Positions 27,268 through 35,168 of a stretch of DNA of 35,168 bases are shown here, piece by piece. The notes beneath the pieces were generated by a model that worked only from the letters and a program-made list of their open reading frames with translations, was not told the origin of the DNA and did no database searches. Origin of the DNA: Planctomycetales bacterium (GTDB lineage Bacteria; Planctomycetota; Planctomycetia; Pirellulales; Pirellulaceae); the NCBI GenBank assembly GCA_020426625.1, contig JAGQPR010000022.1, positions 1-35,168 on the forward strand, given 5' to 3'. A program made the translations under genes and the position numbers. Within the stretch, counting starts at the first letter, position 1. Each line of letters begins with the position of its first letter.

Positions 27268-28248
27268 TCAAAGATGATTTATCGATAATGCGTAATAGTA
27301 GAAGGCTGGTGCCGCAAGCGTCAAACTGTCGATTCGATCGATCATGCCTCCCATTCCAGGCAACAAAGTGCCGCTATCCTTCACTCCCGCCTCTCGTTTG
27401 AGTGCTGACATGTTCAGGTCGCCGAGAAATCCAGCCACCGCGATGGTGAGGCCAGCGCCGGCAGAAATGAGCAATCCTAACCAAACCGGTCGGTCAATCG
27501 TCAGCGTAGTCAACCATGGGGCAGCGCACATGGCTAGGCACGTAGTGACCGTAAATCCTCCCAGGCAACCTTCCTGAGTTTTCCCTGGCGACAGCCCAGG
27601 TGTAACTTTGTGTTTTCCAAGTGAGCGGCCGATCAATGCCTGCGCGATATCGTTGACCTCAGTGAGCAGCACTACGAATAGGCACCAGCCGATTGAACCT
27701 GGGCTGGCCGCGCCCGGCGCTGCGGGAAGGCCTACTAACATTACGGCATGCGACAATCCGAAGATAATCAGCATCGCAGCCCAATAACAGCCAGCTGCAG
27801 TTCGAAGAAAATCGCGACTGCCACTAGTGGTCACCTCGACACCCGTGACCAAGACGAGCACGGCGATCGGAAATGTCCAAAATGTCCATTCTTGGGCTGA
27901 GAGGAAAATCAAAGAGTAATGAACGACAGCAACGGCTGGCAGCAGCAGTCTTAGCGCTGGAACAGTGGGTGAGCGCTGCTCAAAGATCCTGAAAAACTCG
28001 CGCAGTCCAAGCAGGCTGGCGATGCAGAAGAACGCGGCCAACCCAGGAGAGCCAAAGATGAGCGCTAACGAAAACGCGATGAGCAGCACCCACCAAACGA
28101 ACAGGCTGTTGCGCCGCCCAAGTGCAAGACGTTGATTATCGCGATCTCGTACGAATCTGAAAAAGAGCAACCGAATGCCACTGCCAATCAATAGTGCTGC
28201 ATAGGCAATTGCTAGCGTCGCAACCAGTCCCGGCGTTACGGAGGGCAC
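27268..28248 (-). CDS. cdsA: CdsA-like phosphatidate cytidylyltransferase
   Basis: A 326-residue multi-helix membrane protein that makes CDP-diacylglycerol from phosphatidate and CTP. The C-terminal signature lies at residues 281-307: SALKREAGVKDSG, then TLLPGMGGMIDRID, with Lys284, Arg285, Lys290, Asp291, Asp304 and Asp307 as in the family. The classical pattern has PGHGG; here it is PGMGG, His replaced by Met at 299. About eight hydrophobic segments precede it. The start is a GTG (28248), 6 bases after GAGGA, overlapping the end of the VTT gene by 13 bases, so translation is coupled. The length exceeds that of E. coli CdsA and is closer to YnbB-type paralogues, which in E. coli also lie next to a CDP-alcohol phosphatidyltransferase (YnbA). 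A second, housekeeping cdsA elsewhere in the genome would be expected if this one is a paralogue. Confidence 0.88.
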   Translation of the reverse strand: MPSVTPGLVATLAIAYAALLIGSGIRLLFFRFVRDRDNQRLALGRRNSLFVWWVLLIAFSLALIFGSPGLAAFFCIASLLGLREFFRIFEQRSPTVPALRLLLPAVAVVHYSLIFLSAQEWTFWTFPIAVLVLVTGVEVTTSGSRDFLRTAAGCYWAAMLIIFGLSHAVMLVGLPAAPGAASPGSIGWCLFVVLLTEVNDIAQALIGRSLGKHKVTPGLSPGKTQEGCLGGFTVTTCLAMCAAPWLTTLTIDRPVWLGLLISAGAGLTIAVAGFLGDLNMSALKREAGVKDSGTLLPGMGGMIDRIDSLTLAAPAFYYYALSINHL

Positions 28249-29114
28249 TGTTCATCCTCCGATACACACGAGTTTGTTGGTGGGCCAAGAAGCATTGGTC
28301 TAACGCCAGCGCTGCTAATGTAGCCGAGACGTCGCGTCCATCGGCGAGCAAGGTATCGCAACAAAACTGGTATCAGTATGGTGGCTGCCAATGCCATCAT
28401 CAAGGGAAAATCGATCAGTGACCAAGCGCTCTTCCCTGCTAAGATCTGCAACGAAGGAATACGCGTACCGGCATAAGTGAATACGATCGTTCCCGGAAGC
28501 AAACCCAATGCAGTCGTCCAACAAAAGGCGGTCAATGGTACTCCGATCGCTCCTGCTCCGTAATTTAGCAGCGTGAAAGGAGCATGCGCCAGGCGCAGCA
28601 GCAATAGATAGAAGGAGCCGTGTTGCTTAAATCGATTCTTAAGTATTGCGAATCTCGACCGCCACCTGTGGGGCGACAACTGACCTGCGACGCTGCGGCC
28701 AATGACAAAGGAAATCACGGCAGCGCCCGTCAACCCTAACTCGACCATGGCCAACGCTCCCCAAAACCCAAACAACCACCCGCAAATGATCGATTTTCCG
28801 GAAGTGCCGGGGACAAGGGACACCACGAAATAAACGCCCAGTCCGATACACCAGGTGGCGACCGGGTGATGAGCCATTCGCTCGCGAAGAAGCTGTTCGT
28901 GTTGGACCAACCACGAAAAATCGAACATTGCGCTCTGCTGAACTTCACGATAGGTATGATTGTCCGTGTGGGAAATCTCACTTGCGCCGAAATGGCAAAT
29001 ACCGTTCCCGCAATTGTCCTCTTGGTTTGAGTCCTGATGTTGCTTGCCAACTGCCGCTCCAGCCAATAGAGTCGCGCACAGAATCATAGCCGAGTGAAGT
29101 ATTTGTGCAGACAT
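28236..29114 (-). CDS. VTT/DedA-like (TVP38/TMEM64-type) membrane protein
   Basis: A 292-residue protein with an N-terminal hydrophobic stretch (MSAQILHSAMILCATLLAGA), a hydrophilic segment of about 60 residues, and then a VTT domain (about 85-260). The domain shows VPGTSGKSIICGWLFGFWGA, ISFVIGRSVAG, LLLLRLAHAPFTLLNYGAGA and GLLPGTIVFTYAGTR, the usual re-entrant-loop pattern. VTT proteins are linked to phospholipid movement across membranes and to membrane quality control; that fits the cdsA- and pgsA-like genes which follow directly, the first overlapping by 13 bases. The open frame extends to 29333, but only the part from the ATG at 29114 gives a signal-like N-terminus; an ATG at 29135 is also possible. 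The ribosome site is weak for both. Confidence 0.8.
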   Translation of the reverse strand: MSAQILHSAMILCATLLAGAAVGKQHQDSNQEDNCGNGICHFGASEISHTDNHTYREVQQSAMFDFSWLVQHEQLLRERMAHHPVATWCIGLGVYFVVSLVPGTSGKSIICGWLFGFWGALAMVELGLTGAAVISFVIGRSVAGQLSPHRWRSRFAILKNRFKQHGSFYLLLLRLAHAPFTLLNYGAGAIGVPLTAFCWTTALGLLPGTIVFTYAGTRIPSLQILAGKSAWSLIDFPLMMALAATILIPVLLRYLARRWTRRLGYISSAGVRPMLLGPPTNSCVSEDEQCPP

Positions 29115-29721
29115 GGCCGTGGCTCTTTCGCACATACGGAAATTCTGTTGCGATTGAATCAGTACAGTGGTCTGACCGTGCATTTGGCGCGCCATAGCAG
29201 GCCAATTCAAAACGCTAACGCCGCGATTGCCGAATTCACAGCGGCGTCCTCTGAGCAGCTGGCACTTGCGCACCCACCACTTCTGGACCACAGCGGCGAT
29301 CCTGACGCGAAGAATAGTATTTGGGTGTAGCATGGCATGGAAAGTGCAGCACCGAATGTGGAACAGACGATGCTATTCTGGACTCGGCCACTGGTTCAGG
29401 ATCTGCGGAAAACAGCTTGGCCGTTCCCTTGGGGCCGTCACGCTGTAAGCGTTTGTAGGTATCACGCTCCGCTGTGATAATTGAAAACCGTAAACCACCA
29501 GCTCTGTTCTGCTGGTGCGAACCAATCAGGCTTTGCCGTGTTTGTATGACGCAGTCTCGTAGCCCCTTTTAGGGGCCTTCCTCGAGCCACCGGCTTTGCC
29601 GGTGGTCATTGACTGACAGGAAAAGTAGCCGAGTTATTTTCCCTCACATTCCCCAACTCACGCAGGCACGCCAAGGCTGACCTACCCGTGCAAAAACCGA
29701 AAATCTTGACACGGTGATTCA
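29115..29721. repeat. Intergenic region with a cluster of hairpins
   Basis: This 607-base region separates two divergent genes. From 29461 to 29606 it holds four successive hairpins: ATCAC/GTGAT (29461-29478), CACCAGC/GCTGGTG (29496-29517), GCCCCT/AGGGGC with a TTT loop (29562-29576), and CCACCGGC/GCCGGTGG with a TTT loop (29587-29605). The last two are perfect and compact. The sequence resembles REP-like or decayed insertion material, which are common between planctomycete genes. No T-run follows any hairpin. The remaining parts, including 29607-29721 before the phosphoesterase, show no feature apart from a possible TTGACA box too close to the ATG to count. Confidence 0.6.
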
Positions 29722-30621
29722 ATGCGACCTGAATCGATCGACCAGGGAGAGAATGTTCCCGTACGATTGTTACATATATCTGATCTGCATTTCGGGGCGC
29801 CATTTGTACCTGAGGTCGCTGAAGCGCTGCTCGTTGCGGCCAAACAATTGTCGTTTGACGCAATCGTCGTCAGCGGCGATCTGACTCAACGGGCGCGGCG
29901 AAATCAGTTTATCGCGGCGCAGGAGTATTTGGAGCGATTTCCCGAAGTTCCTCGACTGGTCATTCCCGGTAATCACGATGTCCCCTTGTACAACGTTGCC
30001 AGGCGGCTAACTGCCCCACATCGATTGTTCCAAACGCACGTATCGCCCGATCTGAATGCCGTGATTAAGATTCCGGGCGCGACCCTTGTCGGACTTGATT
30101 CTACCGCTCCGCGATCGGCCATCAGCAACGGACGCATTCATGCCTGGCAGTTGGATTTTGCTGCAGAGGCTTTTGCAGATACTCCCGCCGACTGGGTTAG
30201 GATCGTAGCGGCCCATCACCACTTTGCGCCAGCACCCGACTACTTACACGATTCAACCATGCCCAAATCCAAGCGAGCGATTATGCGGTTCGTTGATTTG
30301 GAGGTCGACTTGATCCTGGGGGGCCATCTACACCGATCTTACATAGGCAATTCGCTGGATTTCTATCCGGGCTCACATCGTGAACGAGGTATTGTGATCG
30401 CCCAATGTGGCACTTCCACATCGCGTCGTGGTCGCGGGCGGGAACAACAAAAAAACACGTTTAACTTTGCCACGGTGTGTAAGAAGAGAATTGAAATCAC
30501 GCATTACATGTATTTTGCCGAACATGGCTTTATTGAAACGAGCAGCCATCAGTTTTACCGCCATGCCTCGGCTCAGCAGCCGTTGCTCCCGCGATTGGAC
30601 AAGAATCGCGCGCGTGGCTAA
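29722..30621 (+). CDS. Calcineurin-like metallophosphoesterase
   Basis: A 299-residue hydrolase of the calcineurin-like phosphoesterase superfamily, probably dinuclear metal dependent. Motifs in order: DLH (21-23), GDLTQR (52-57), GNHD (83-86), HHHF (165-168) and GGHLHRS (200-206), together supplying the expected Asp, Asn and His metal ligands. It is closest in plan to the CpdA/Icc-type subfamily of cytosolic phosphodiesterases, but the substrate cannot be assigned. No signal peptide is seen. The start at 29722 has GGTGA 4 bases upstream; the first 14 residues are not conserved-looking, so a slightly later start is possible. The tail after about residue 245 is basic. It stands alone, 607 bases from the divergent VTT gene and 362 from the next gene. 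Confidence 0.92.
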   Translation: MRPESIDQGENVPVRLLHISDLHFGAPFVPEVAEALLVAAKQLSFDAIVVSGDLTQRARRNQFIAAQEYLERFPEVPRLVIPGNHDVPLYNVARRLTAPHRLFQTHVSPDLNAVIKIPGATLVGLDSTAPRSAISNGRIHAWQLDFAAEAFADTPADWVRIVAAHHHFAPAPDYLHDSTMPKSKRAIMRFVDLEVDLILGGHLHRSYIGNSLDFYPGSHRERGIVIAQCGTSTSRRGRGREQQKNTFNFATVCKKRIEITHYMYFAEHGFIETSSHQFYRHASAQQPLLPRLDKNRARG

Positions 30622-30983
30622 CAAGTGGTCATTAGTCAACTCCATTACGCTCTGCGGTAGTGTTTCAAACTAACATTCAATTTGCCTTTGGAACGTCCAT
30701 TGCTATGGGAAATTCTCGGGCGAATCTCCAATCCAACTCGCGCATCCAAACTCCTAGCTGCACGCTTGAGCGATTCCGCGTATATTGGCTCGGGTGCTCT
30801 GTCAATATTTGGAAGTAGGGTAAGCATCTTGCTTGCAATGAGCATCTTCACCTGGATTTGACAAGCTGGAAGTTTATCCCACGTATTCACTGCACCCTAT
30901 TTCCTAATGTTGACAGAGCCATAGAGTGCAAGCACTCTGAATGGGGCAATTCAAATAGCGGTAACGAATGGAGGGCTGGTGTC
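30622..30983. other. Intergenic region, nothing firm seen
   Basis: Between the phosphoesterase and the Gfo/Idh/MocA gene there is no supported gene. A reverse frame of 81 codons (30645-30890) has moderate composition (LTLLPNIDRAPEPIYAESLK) but no recognisable family and no clear ribosome site, so I do not call it. TTGACA occurs twice (near 30856 and 30909) without a matching -10 box. GGAGGG at 30970-30975 is the ribosome site of the next gene. Confidence 0.5.
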
Positions 30984-32492
30984 ATGCGTCGAATCACTCG
31001 TCGAGAAGTCATTCGAGGAGCCATCACGGGAGCTACGCTAACGGGACTGGGTGCGCCTGTTGTACAACGAGCTTCACGGCTAATGGCAGCTAGCGTCAAC
31101 GCTCAAGTCAACGTGGCGATCATCGGGTTGGGCGGTATCGATATTCCCGGCGGTGTTGGTGGCCGCGGGCGCCAGCTGATCGCTGCTTTGAAGAATGTCC
31201 CCCAAGCCAACATTGTGGCAATTTGTGATGTGGACGAAACGACGTTGGGTGTGGAAGCAACCAAACTGAAACGTCCGGGCAAGAATGTAAAGACTTACAC
31301 CGATATGCGGCGTGTGTTTGATCTTCAGGATGTGGACGCGGTATTCATAGCTACTCCAAATCATTGGCATGCGCTGGCAACGATTTGGGCATGCCAGGCT
31401 GGCAAAGATGTTTATGTGGAGAAGCCGTTTTCCCATAACATCTGGGAAGGTAGGCAAATGCTAGCCATCGCAAAACAAACAAGTCGCATCCTTCAAGTTG
31501 GTACGCAACGTCGCTCCAGCGATGGCCTTAAGCGAGCTTTCGAGTATTTGCATGCGGGAAATCTAGGTGCTATCCGCTGTGCCCGCGCGATCGTCTATCG
31601 ACCACGAGATGGTATCGGGAAAATTTCCGCTCCGACCGCTGTACCCAAGGGCGTTGACTACGACTTGTGGTGTGGCCCCACCGCGATGACTGCGATTCGT
31701 CGCCCGCAATTTCATTATGAATGGCATTGGTTTTGGGCGACAGGAAACGGCGAGATTGGCAACAACGGTGCCCACGAGCTGGACGTCTGCCGTTGGGCAA
31801 TCGGCCAAGATACGGCACCACCACGGGCCATCAGCATCGGCGGAAGATTTGGCGTGGACGATTGCGCTGAAACGCCCAACACACACATTGCAGTGTTGGA
31901 TTACCAGCCAGCTCCGATCATTTGCGAGATTCGCAATTGGCGAAGCTCGCGAGCGGCTACGGCGATTGGTGATTTTCAGGGAATGACGCGCGGCACGATC
32001 GTCGAATGTGAGGGCGGAACCTTCCGCGGCGATATTTCTGGTGGAAAGATATTCGACAACAACTCAAGGCAGATCGAAGAATTCTTGGATGGAGGCTCCG
32101 ATCGCGAGATTGAGACCAAGCACGTCGCCAATTTTGTTCAGGCCGTTCAGTCGCGGGACTCTACTCAGCTATCTGCGGCAGGTCGTGAAGGACATTTGTC
32201 GGCGGCCTGCTGTCATATGGCGAACATCTCTCATCGTCTGGGCGCGCAGCGTAGCCCTAACCAGATCAAAGAGCAGCTCGCCGAAAGCGCGAGGCTTGCC
32301 GACGCATTTGAACGCTGCCAATCCTATCTGGCAGCTAACAACATTGATTTGAGTAAGTCTCAAGCGACCATCGGTCCTTGGGTATCTCTGGATACCGACC
32401 GTGAGGTATATATCGGCGACCATGCAGACCAAGCCAACCAACTTTCGCTGCGGGAGTATCGCAAGCCCTTTGTCGTGCCTGAAGTTGCCTGA
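30984..32492 (+). CDS. Gfo/Idh/MocA family oxidoreductase with Tat signal
   Basis: A 502-residue NAD(P)-dependent oxidoreductase with a twin-arginine export signal (TRREVIRGAITGATLTGLGA, Arg6-Arg7). The Rossmann fold starts at about residue 42 (VNVAIIGLGG) and includes VAICDVD and FIATPNHWHALATIWACQAG. The catalytic-region motif EKP is at 146-148 (VYVEKPFSHN), followed by VGTQRRS; the C-terminal sheet domain includes WHWFWATGNGEIGNNGAHEL. Exported members are strongly expanded in planctomycetes and are thought to act on sugars or sugar derivatives; the substrate here is unknown. A glycine-rich insert (IDIPGGVGGRGR) lengthens the nucleotide loop. The start is the ATG at 30984 with GGAGGG 8 bases upstream; the frame is open back to 30858 but those residues lack signal features. 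Possible terminator hairpins follow at 32522-32584. Confidence 0.93.
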   Translation: MRRITRREVIRGAITGATLTGLGAPVVQRASRLMAASVNAQVNVAIIGLGGIDIPGGVGGRGRQLIAALKNVPQANIVAICDVDETTLGVEATKLKRPGKNVKTYTDMRRVFDLQDVDAVFIATPNHWHALATIWACQAGKDVYVEKPFSHNIWEGRQMLAIAKQTSRILQVGTQRRSSDGLKRAFEYLHAGNLGAIRCARAIVYRPRDGIGKISAPTAVPKGVDYDLWCGPTAMTAIRRPQFHYEWHWFWATGNGEIGNNGAHELDVCRWAIGQDTAPPRAISIGGRFGVDDCAETPNTHIAVLDYQPAPIICEIRNWRSSRAATAIGDFQGMTRGTIVECEGGTFRGDISGGKIFDNNSRQIEEFLDGGSDREIETKHVANFVQAVQSRDSTQLSAAGREGHLSAACCHMANISHRLGAQRSPNQIKEQLAESARLADAFERCQSYLAANNIDLSKSQATIGPWVSLDTDREVYIGDHADQANQLSLREYRKPFVVPEVA

Positions 32493-32521
32493 CGATTAAC
32501 AGATAGTGCGACGCAGGGATT

Positions 32522-32584
32522 TGTTCGTGCGTGGTTATGGACGAACACAGTTGCCGCTTTGGGGGCGTTCGTGCCAAAGCGGCA
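32522..32584 (+). terminator. Two consecutive hairpins after the oxidoreductase gene
   Basis: A 7-base pair TGTTCGT/ACGAACA (32522-32528 with 32541-32547) is followed by a perfect 11-base pair TGCCGCTTTGG/CCAAAGCGGCA (32552-32562 with 32574-32584, 11-base loop). They begin 30 bases after the stop codon at 32492. There is no T-run, so termination would need Rho or an extended structure; the placement still favours a 3' end role. Confidence 0.45.
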
Positions 32585-32704
32585 GCGATACTGGGCATGG
32601 CCTCGCGGGACGTAAGTGCACGACTCCCGGTTTGTGGCTTGCGCCATTGATCGGCAGATGTCTACATGCAATTGGCATTTGACAGGGTAAACTGCTTGCG
32701 AGAA

Positions 32705-32733
32705 TTGCTAGCTGCATAGTGCGGACCTATAAT
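32705..32733 (+). promoter_or_regulatory. Candidate sigma-70-type promoter for the giant gene at 32774
   Basis: TTGCTA (32705-32710) and a perfect TATAAT (32728-32733) are separated by 17 bases, the ideal spacing. Transcription would begin near 32740, leaving about 34 bases of leader with GGAGAGAAGG just before the ATG at 32774. It is the best promoter match I found in the window; it is based on sequence alone. Confidence 0.5.
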
Positions 32734-32773
32734 CCGTGTTTCTCGATGGTTACTTCGAACTCGGAGAGAAGGC

Positions 32774-35168
32774 ATGGCGAAGTCAGCGAAATTACCAATT
32801 TATGCGCAGTTGATTGCTTGTCTCCGGCAGGGACGGTCGAAACCGAGGCACTTCTGGGGAAACACGCTGTCTAGGTCGCTGCAGGTCGAGTTGTTGGAAA
32901 AACGGCAATTGCTAGACGCCAGCGCTCTAAGTTCTTCTCACGTATCGCCCGACGAACAAATAGTTTTTCTAAATTTCGATGGGGCGCAAGATGTGCTTTA
33001 TCGCGGCCCGATTGAGATTGATGGAATCTCCATTGCTTCGTTCCACGAGGGTATGCCGAAATCGATCGACGCACATCAAATCGTTGCCGAGATAGTGGCA
33101 GAGCTCAACGCTGCCCCCAACATGGTAAACCAAGGTGTCCATTTTACTACTCGCCGACCACAGCTAGCTCCTTATTCAACTGTCTATGTTGGAGCAGAAA
33201 ACAAACAGTTTCACAAATTCGGAAGTTTCTTTGGCGTGGCCGAAAGAGTTGATATTGGTAATCAAACGCGCACGGACAATGCATTTGTTTTTAGCGACAA
33301 GATCGCTGCCAGTTTTGGCAGTTCTCAAGCAACGTTGACGAACGCACTCATCCACGTCATCGACCATGAAGTTCAGCATCTCCTTGGATTCAGCCATGAA
33401 TTCAATGTGGGAGGCGTTCTGGACGAAGTTGCATATTCTCAGGACGTACACCAGTGGATTGCTCAGCAGGGATATGCATATTTCGAGAAGCAATTTGGCT
33501 ATTCAAGCTTGACCGACAACTTGCATTGGTTTGTTGACGGTGCGGATGATGAAGATGATGCGGGGTTAAATCCGTTCGGTCACGGCGGGGTGAACCATCC
33601 ATCAGTGAGACACTTCTGGGATCACGACGCCGCCTTCTCTCGCACTTTTAACGACGGGCTCCTTGGTTTTGACTCGGCACCGAACCGAGCCATCAAGTAC
33701 ATCACTGGAGGATTTGGACTAACGGGCATCTTTGATACGGACTGGGGAAGTGGTCCATCGCGCCCAGGCGCTGGCCTGGCCAGCTTGGGAGCAGCCTCTT
33801 CCTACGCAGCGGATCCCGCTACTGCCTTCTATTACTTGGGGCATGCAGCTCATTTACTTCAAGATATGGCGGTGCCAGCACATGTCCACAGTGATCAGCA
33901 CCTTGAGCTGGGTGGGGCCGGGCTCAATCCAGATCCCTATCATGATTGGGTTGATGGAGCTGAATTCTCCTCCAGTGTCTTCCAGAACCCTGCTCGGATT
34001 GCTGCGTTTGATAATATCGATCCAGATCGATGGACGAACTATGCGCTGCCGGACGAGGTAGATACAACATCAATGCGTACAGCCTCCGACATTCTTGCAG
34101 GCTTCATACCTGGTTCTGTGTCACCTGACGTTCGACCTCTGTACCAGCTGTTCCTGGACACAGCAGGATTGAGTGACAACTACGATAGTAGGAATGCCAA
34201 CGGGGAAATTGATCGGGGAGGCAGGGGCGACACAGGAAGTGTGTTCGACAACAACTATAACAATTGGACGCGAGCTGAACTGGAGGAAATTGCGCGTGTG
34301 CTGGTGCCTCGCTCTATTCGCGACATGGGTGATCTTGTCAGATATTTCTATGCCGTTGTAGATTCAGGCGATTCGGGAAAGCCGCAGGTTGAGCAAGTTG
34401 CCATCGATAACTTGTCAGACGCGGATCCGCAGCAACCCCATGGCCCAAGCAACCCGAAATTAAGCTCCGATGCTACCATCATTCTACGAACAGCGGCTTC
34501 TGACGATAACAATGGAAAGAGCGGAATAGGAAAGGATTTGTTTCAGTTCGAATTTCGTACGAAACCACCCGGAGGTGCCTGGACCGACTGGCAATCGCCC
34601 GCCGACGAAACTAACTGGCCTGGCTACACATCTTCGAACGGTCTGGCGCTGAACTCAAGCCACTTTCAGGATGGTGCTAACATATCCTCGCTTTTTGGGG
34701 GCCAAGCGGGCGCCGTCGCTGCGCCGGTCTTTCGCGGGCAATTTGGGTACAGCTATGGGTTTCGCGTCTTGGCGGAAGATGGAGCTGGCAACCAGCAAAT
34801 GAGTGAAGAGCGATACGTGAAAATAGAACGAGATTCTGGCGTGAACGTGATTGAGGTTATCGATCGATCAAGTAGTATGAGCGGCGAGAAGATTGAGGCA
34901 GCAAAGCAGGCGGCTTCGCTATTCGTTAATCTCATGGATCAAGGAGACCGCATAGGAATCGTTAGTTACTCTTCAGCGGCCCGAGTCGACTATGCACTGA
35001 ATGAGATACTCGCTGACGGCAGCATCCAACAAGCTGCGAACAGCGCAATTGCCGCGATTGACTCCAGTGGCAATACCGCAATCGGGAAAGGCATTTTAGC
35101 TGCGGACACCCAGCTCGACGCACTGGATCCCGGAGCGTCTCGGGCAATGATTGTGTTGACTGATGGTA
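32774..35168 (+). CDS. Giant secreted protein: metzincin-type motif, phospholipase C-type zinc motif and VWA domain (partial)
   Basis: The frame is open to the right edge (798 visible residues). The basic N-terminus carries LQVELLEKRQLLDAS (about 37-51), the planctomycete LExR-LLA export signal, as in the left-edge protein. Residues 198-208 read HEVQHLLGFSH, an exact HExxHxxGxxH metzincin zinc motif, downstream of a surface-like segment. Residues 354-372 read YYLGHAAHLLQDMAVPAHVH, matching the zinc-dependent phospholipase C/S1-P1 nuclease motif YLGxxxHxxxDxxxPxH (His360, Asp364, His370). A beta-rich segment follows (about 540-690). From about 690 a von Willebrand A domain begins, with metal site DRSSS (Asp697, Ser699, Ser701) and, at the edge, VLTDG. 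Surface hydrolase or adhesin is the likely role; substrates are unknown. The ATG has GGAGAGAAGG just upstream. The protein continues outside the window. Confidence 0.85.
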   Translation, partial: MAKSAKLPIYAQLIACLRQGRSKPRHFWGNTLSRSLQVELLEKRQLLDASALSSSHVSPDEQIVFLNFDGAQDVLYRGPIEIDGISIASFHEGMPKSIDAHQIVAEIVAELNAAPNMVNQGVHFTTRRPQLAPYSTVYVGAENKQFHKFGSFFGVAERVDIGNQTRTDNAFVFSDKIAASFGSSQATLTNALIHVIDHEVQHLLGFSHEFNVGGVLDEVAYSQDVHQWIAQQGYAYFEKQFGYSSLTDNLHWFVDGADDEDDAGLNPFGHGGVNHPSVRHFWDHDAAFSRTFNDGLLGFDSAPNRAIKYITGGFGLTGIFDTDWGSGPSRPGAGLASLGAASSYAADPATAFYYLGHAAHLLQDMAVPAHVHSDQHLELGGAGLNPDPYHDWVDGAEFSSSVFQNPARIAAFDNIDPDRWTNYALPDEVDTTSMRTASDILAGFIPGSVSPDVRPLYQLFLDTAGLSDNYDSRNANGEIDRGGRGDTGSVFDNNYNNWTRAELEEIARVLVPRSIRDMGDLVRYFYAVVDSGDSGKPQVEQVAIDNLSDADPQQPHGPSNPKLSSDATIILRTAASDDNNGKSGIGKDLFQFEFRTKPPGGAWTDWQSPADETNWPGYTSSNGLALNSSHFQDGANISSLFGGQAGAVAAPVFRGQFGYSYGFRVLAEDGAGNQQMSEERYVKIERDSGVNVIEVIDRSSSMSGEKIEAAKQAASLFVNLMDQGDRIGIVSYSSAARVDYALNEILADGSIQQAANSAIAAIDSSGNTAIGKGILAADTQLDALDPGASRAMIVLTDG

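Noticed and set aside
30645..30890. Possible 81-codon reverse-strand gene
   Set aside because: No family match that I recognise, no clear ribosome site, and composition not distinct from random open frames of this length.
30856..30914. TTGACA boxes upstream of the Gfo/Idh/MocA gene
   Set aside because: Neither has a -10-like hexamer at 16-18 bases spacing, so I do not call a promoter.

Overview
The window looks like a chromosomal segment of a planctomycete, most likely of the Pirellulales/Rhodopirellula type. Signs are two DUF1559 pilin-like proteins, two small ECF sigma factors of the planctomycete kinase-associated kind, two large Ser/Thr kinases with a membrane segment after the kinase domain, a Gfo/Idh/MocA oxidoreductase with a twin-arginine signal, and two giant proteins that open with the planctomycete-type LExR-LLA secretion signal. 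I saw no rRNA, tRNA, CRISPR array, intact transposase or phage gene.

Layout. 1-3673 (-) is an FG-GAP/VCBS repeat surface protein that runs off the left edge. 3822-7716 (+) is an ECF sigma factor followed closely by a kinase fused to a WD40 propeller array. 7717-8172 is non-coding with hairpins and a truncated SnoaL/NTF2-like remnant. 8173-9669 (-) is a DUF1559 protein plus a small lipoprotein. 9893-10919 (-) is a membrane protein with the plan of a pentameric ligand-gated ion channel, whose N-terminal helix lies in another frame. 11230-11787 (-) is a second ECF sigma factor, divergent from a + strand run: YHYH-domain protein, kinase with a TPR-like C-terminus, DUF1559 protein, terpene-cyclase-repeat protein, then an overlapping histidine kinase/NtrC-type regulator pair (to 21184).

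21541-26106 (-) is an operon of pyruvate:ferredoxin oxidoreductase (nifJ) and a dihydroorotate-dehydrogenase-like flavoprotein. 26593-29114 (-) is a phospholipid cluster: VTT/DedA-like membrane protein, CdsA-like cytidylyltransferase and a CDP-alcohol phosphatidyltransferase. The + strand then carries a calcineurin-like phosphoesterase (29722-30621), the Gfo/Idh/MocA oxidoreductase (30984-32492), and a giant protein that leaves the right edge (32774 onward).

Most unusual items: the right-edge protein combines a metzincin-type zinc motif, a phospholipase C-type zinc motif and a VWA domain behind one secretion signal; the channel-like gene appears frameshifted; the left-edge protein holds two tandem copies of a ~165-residue unit I cannot name; the NtrC-type regulator has GAFTSA in place of GAFTGA; and several intergenic regions hold hairpin or direct-repeat clusters.
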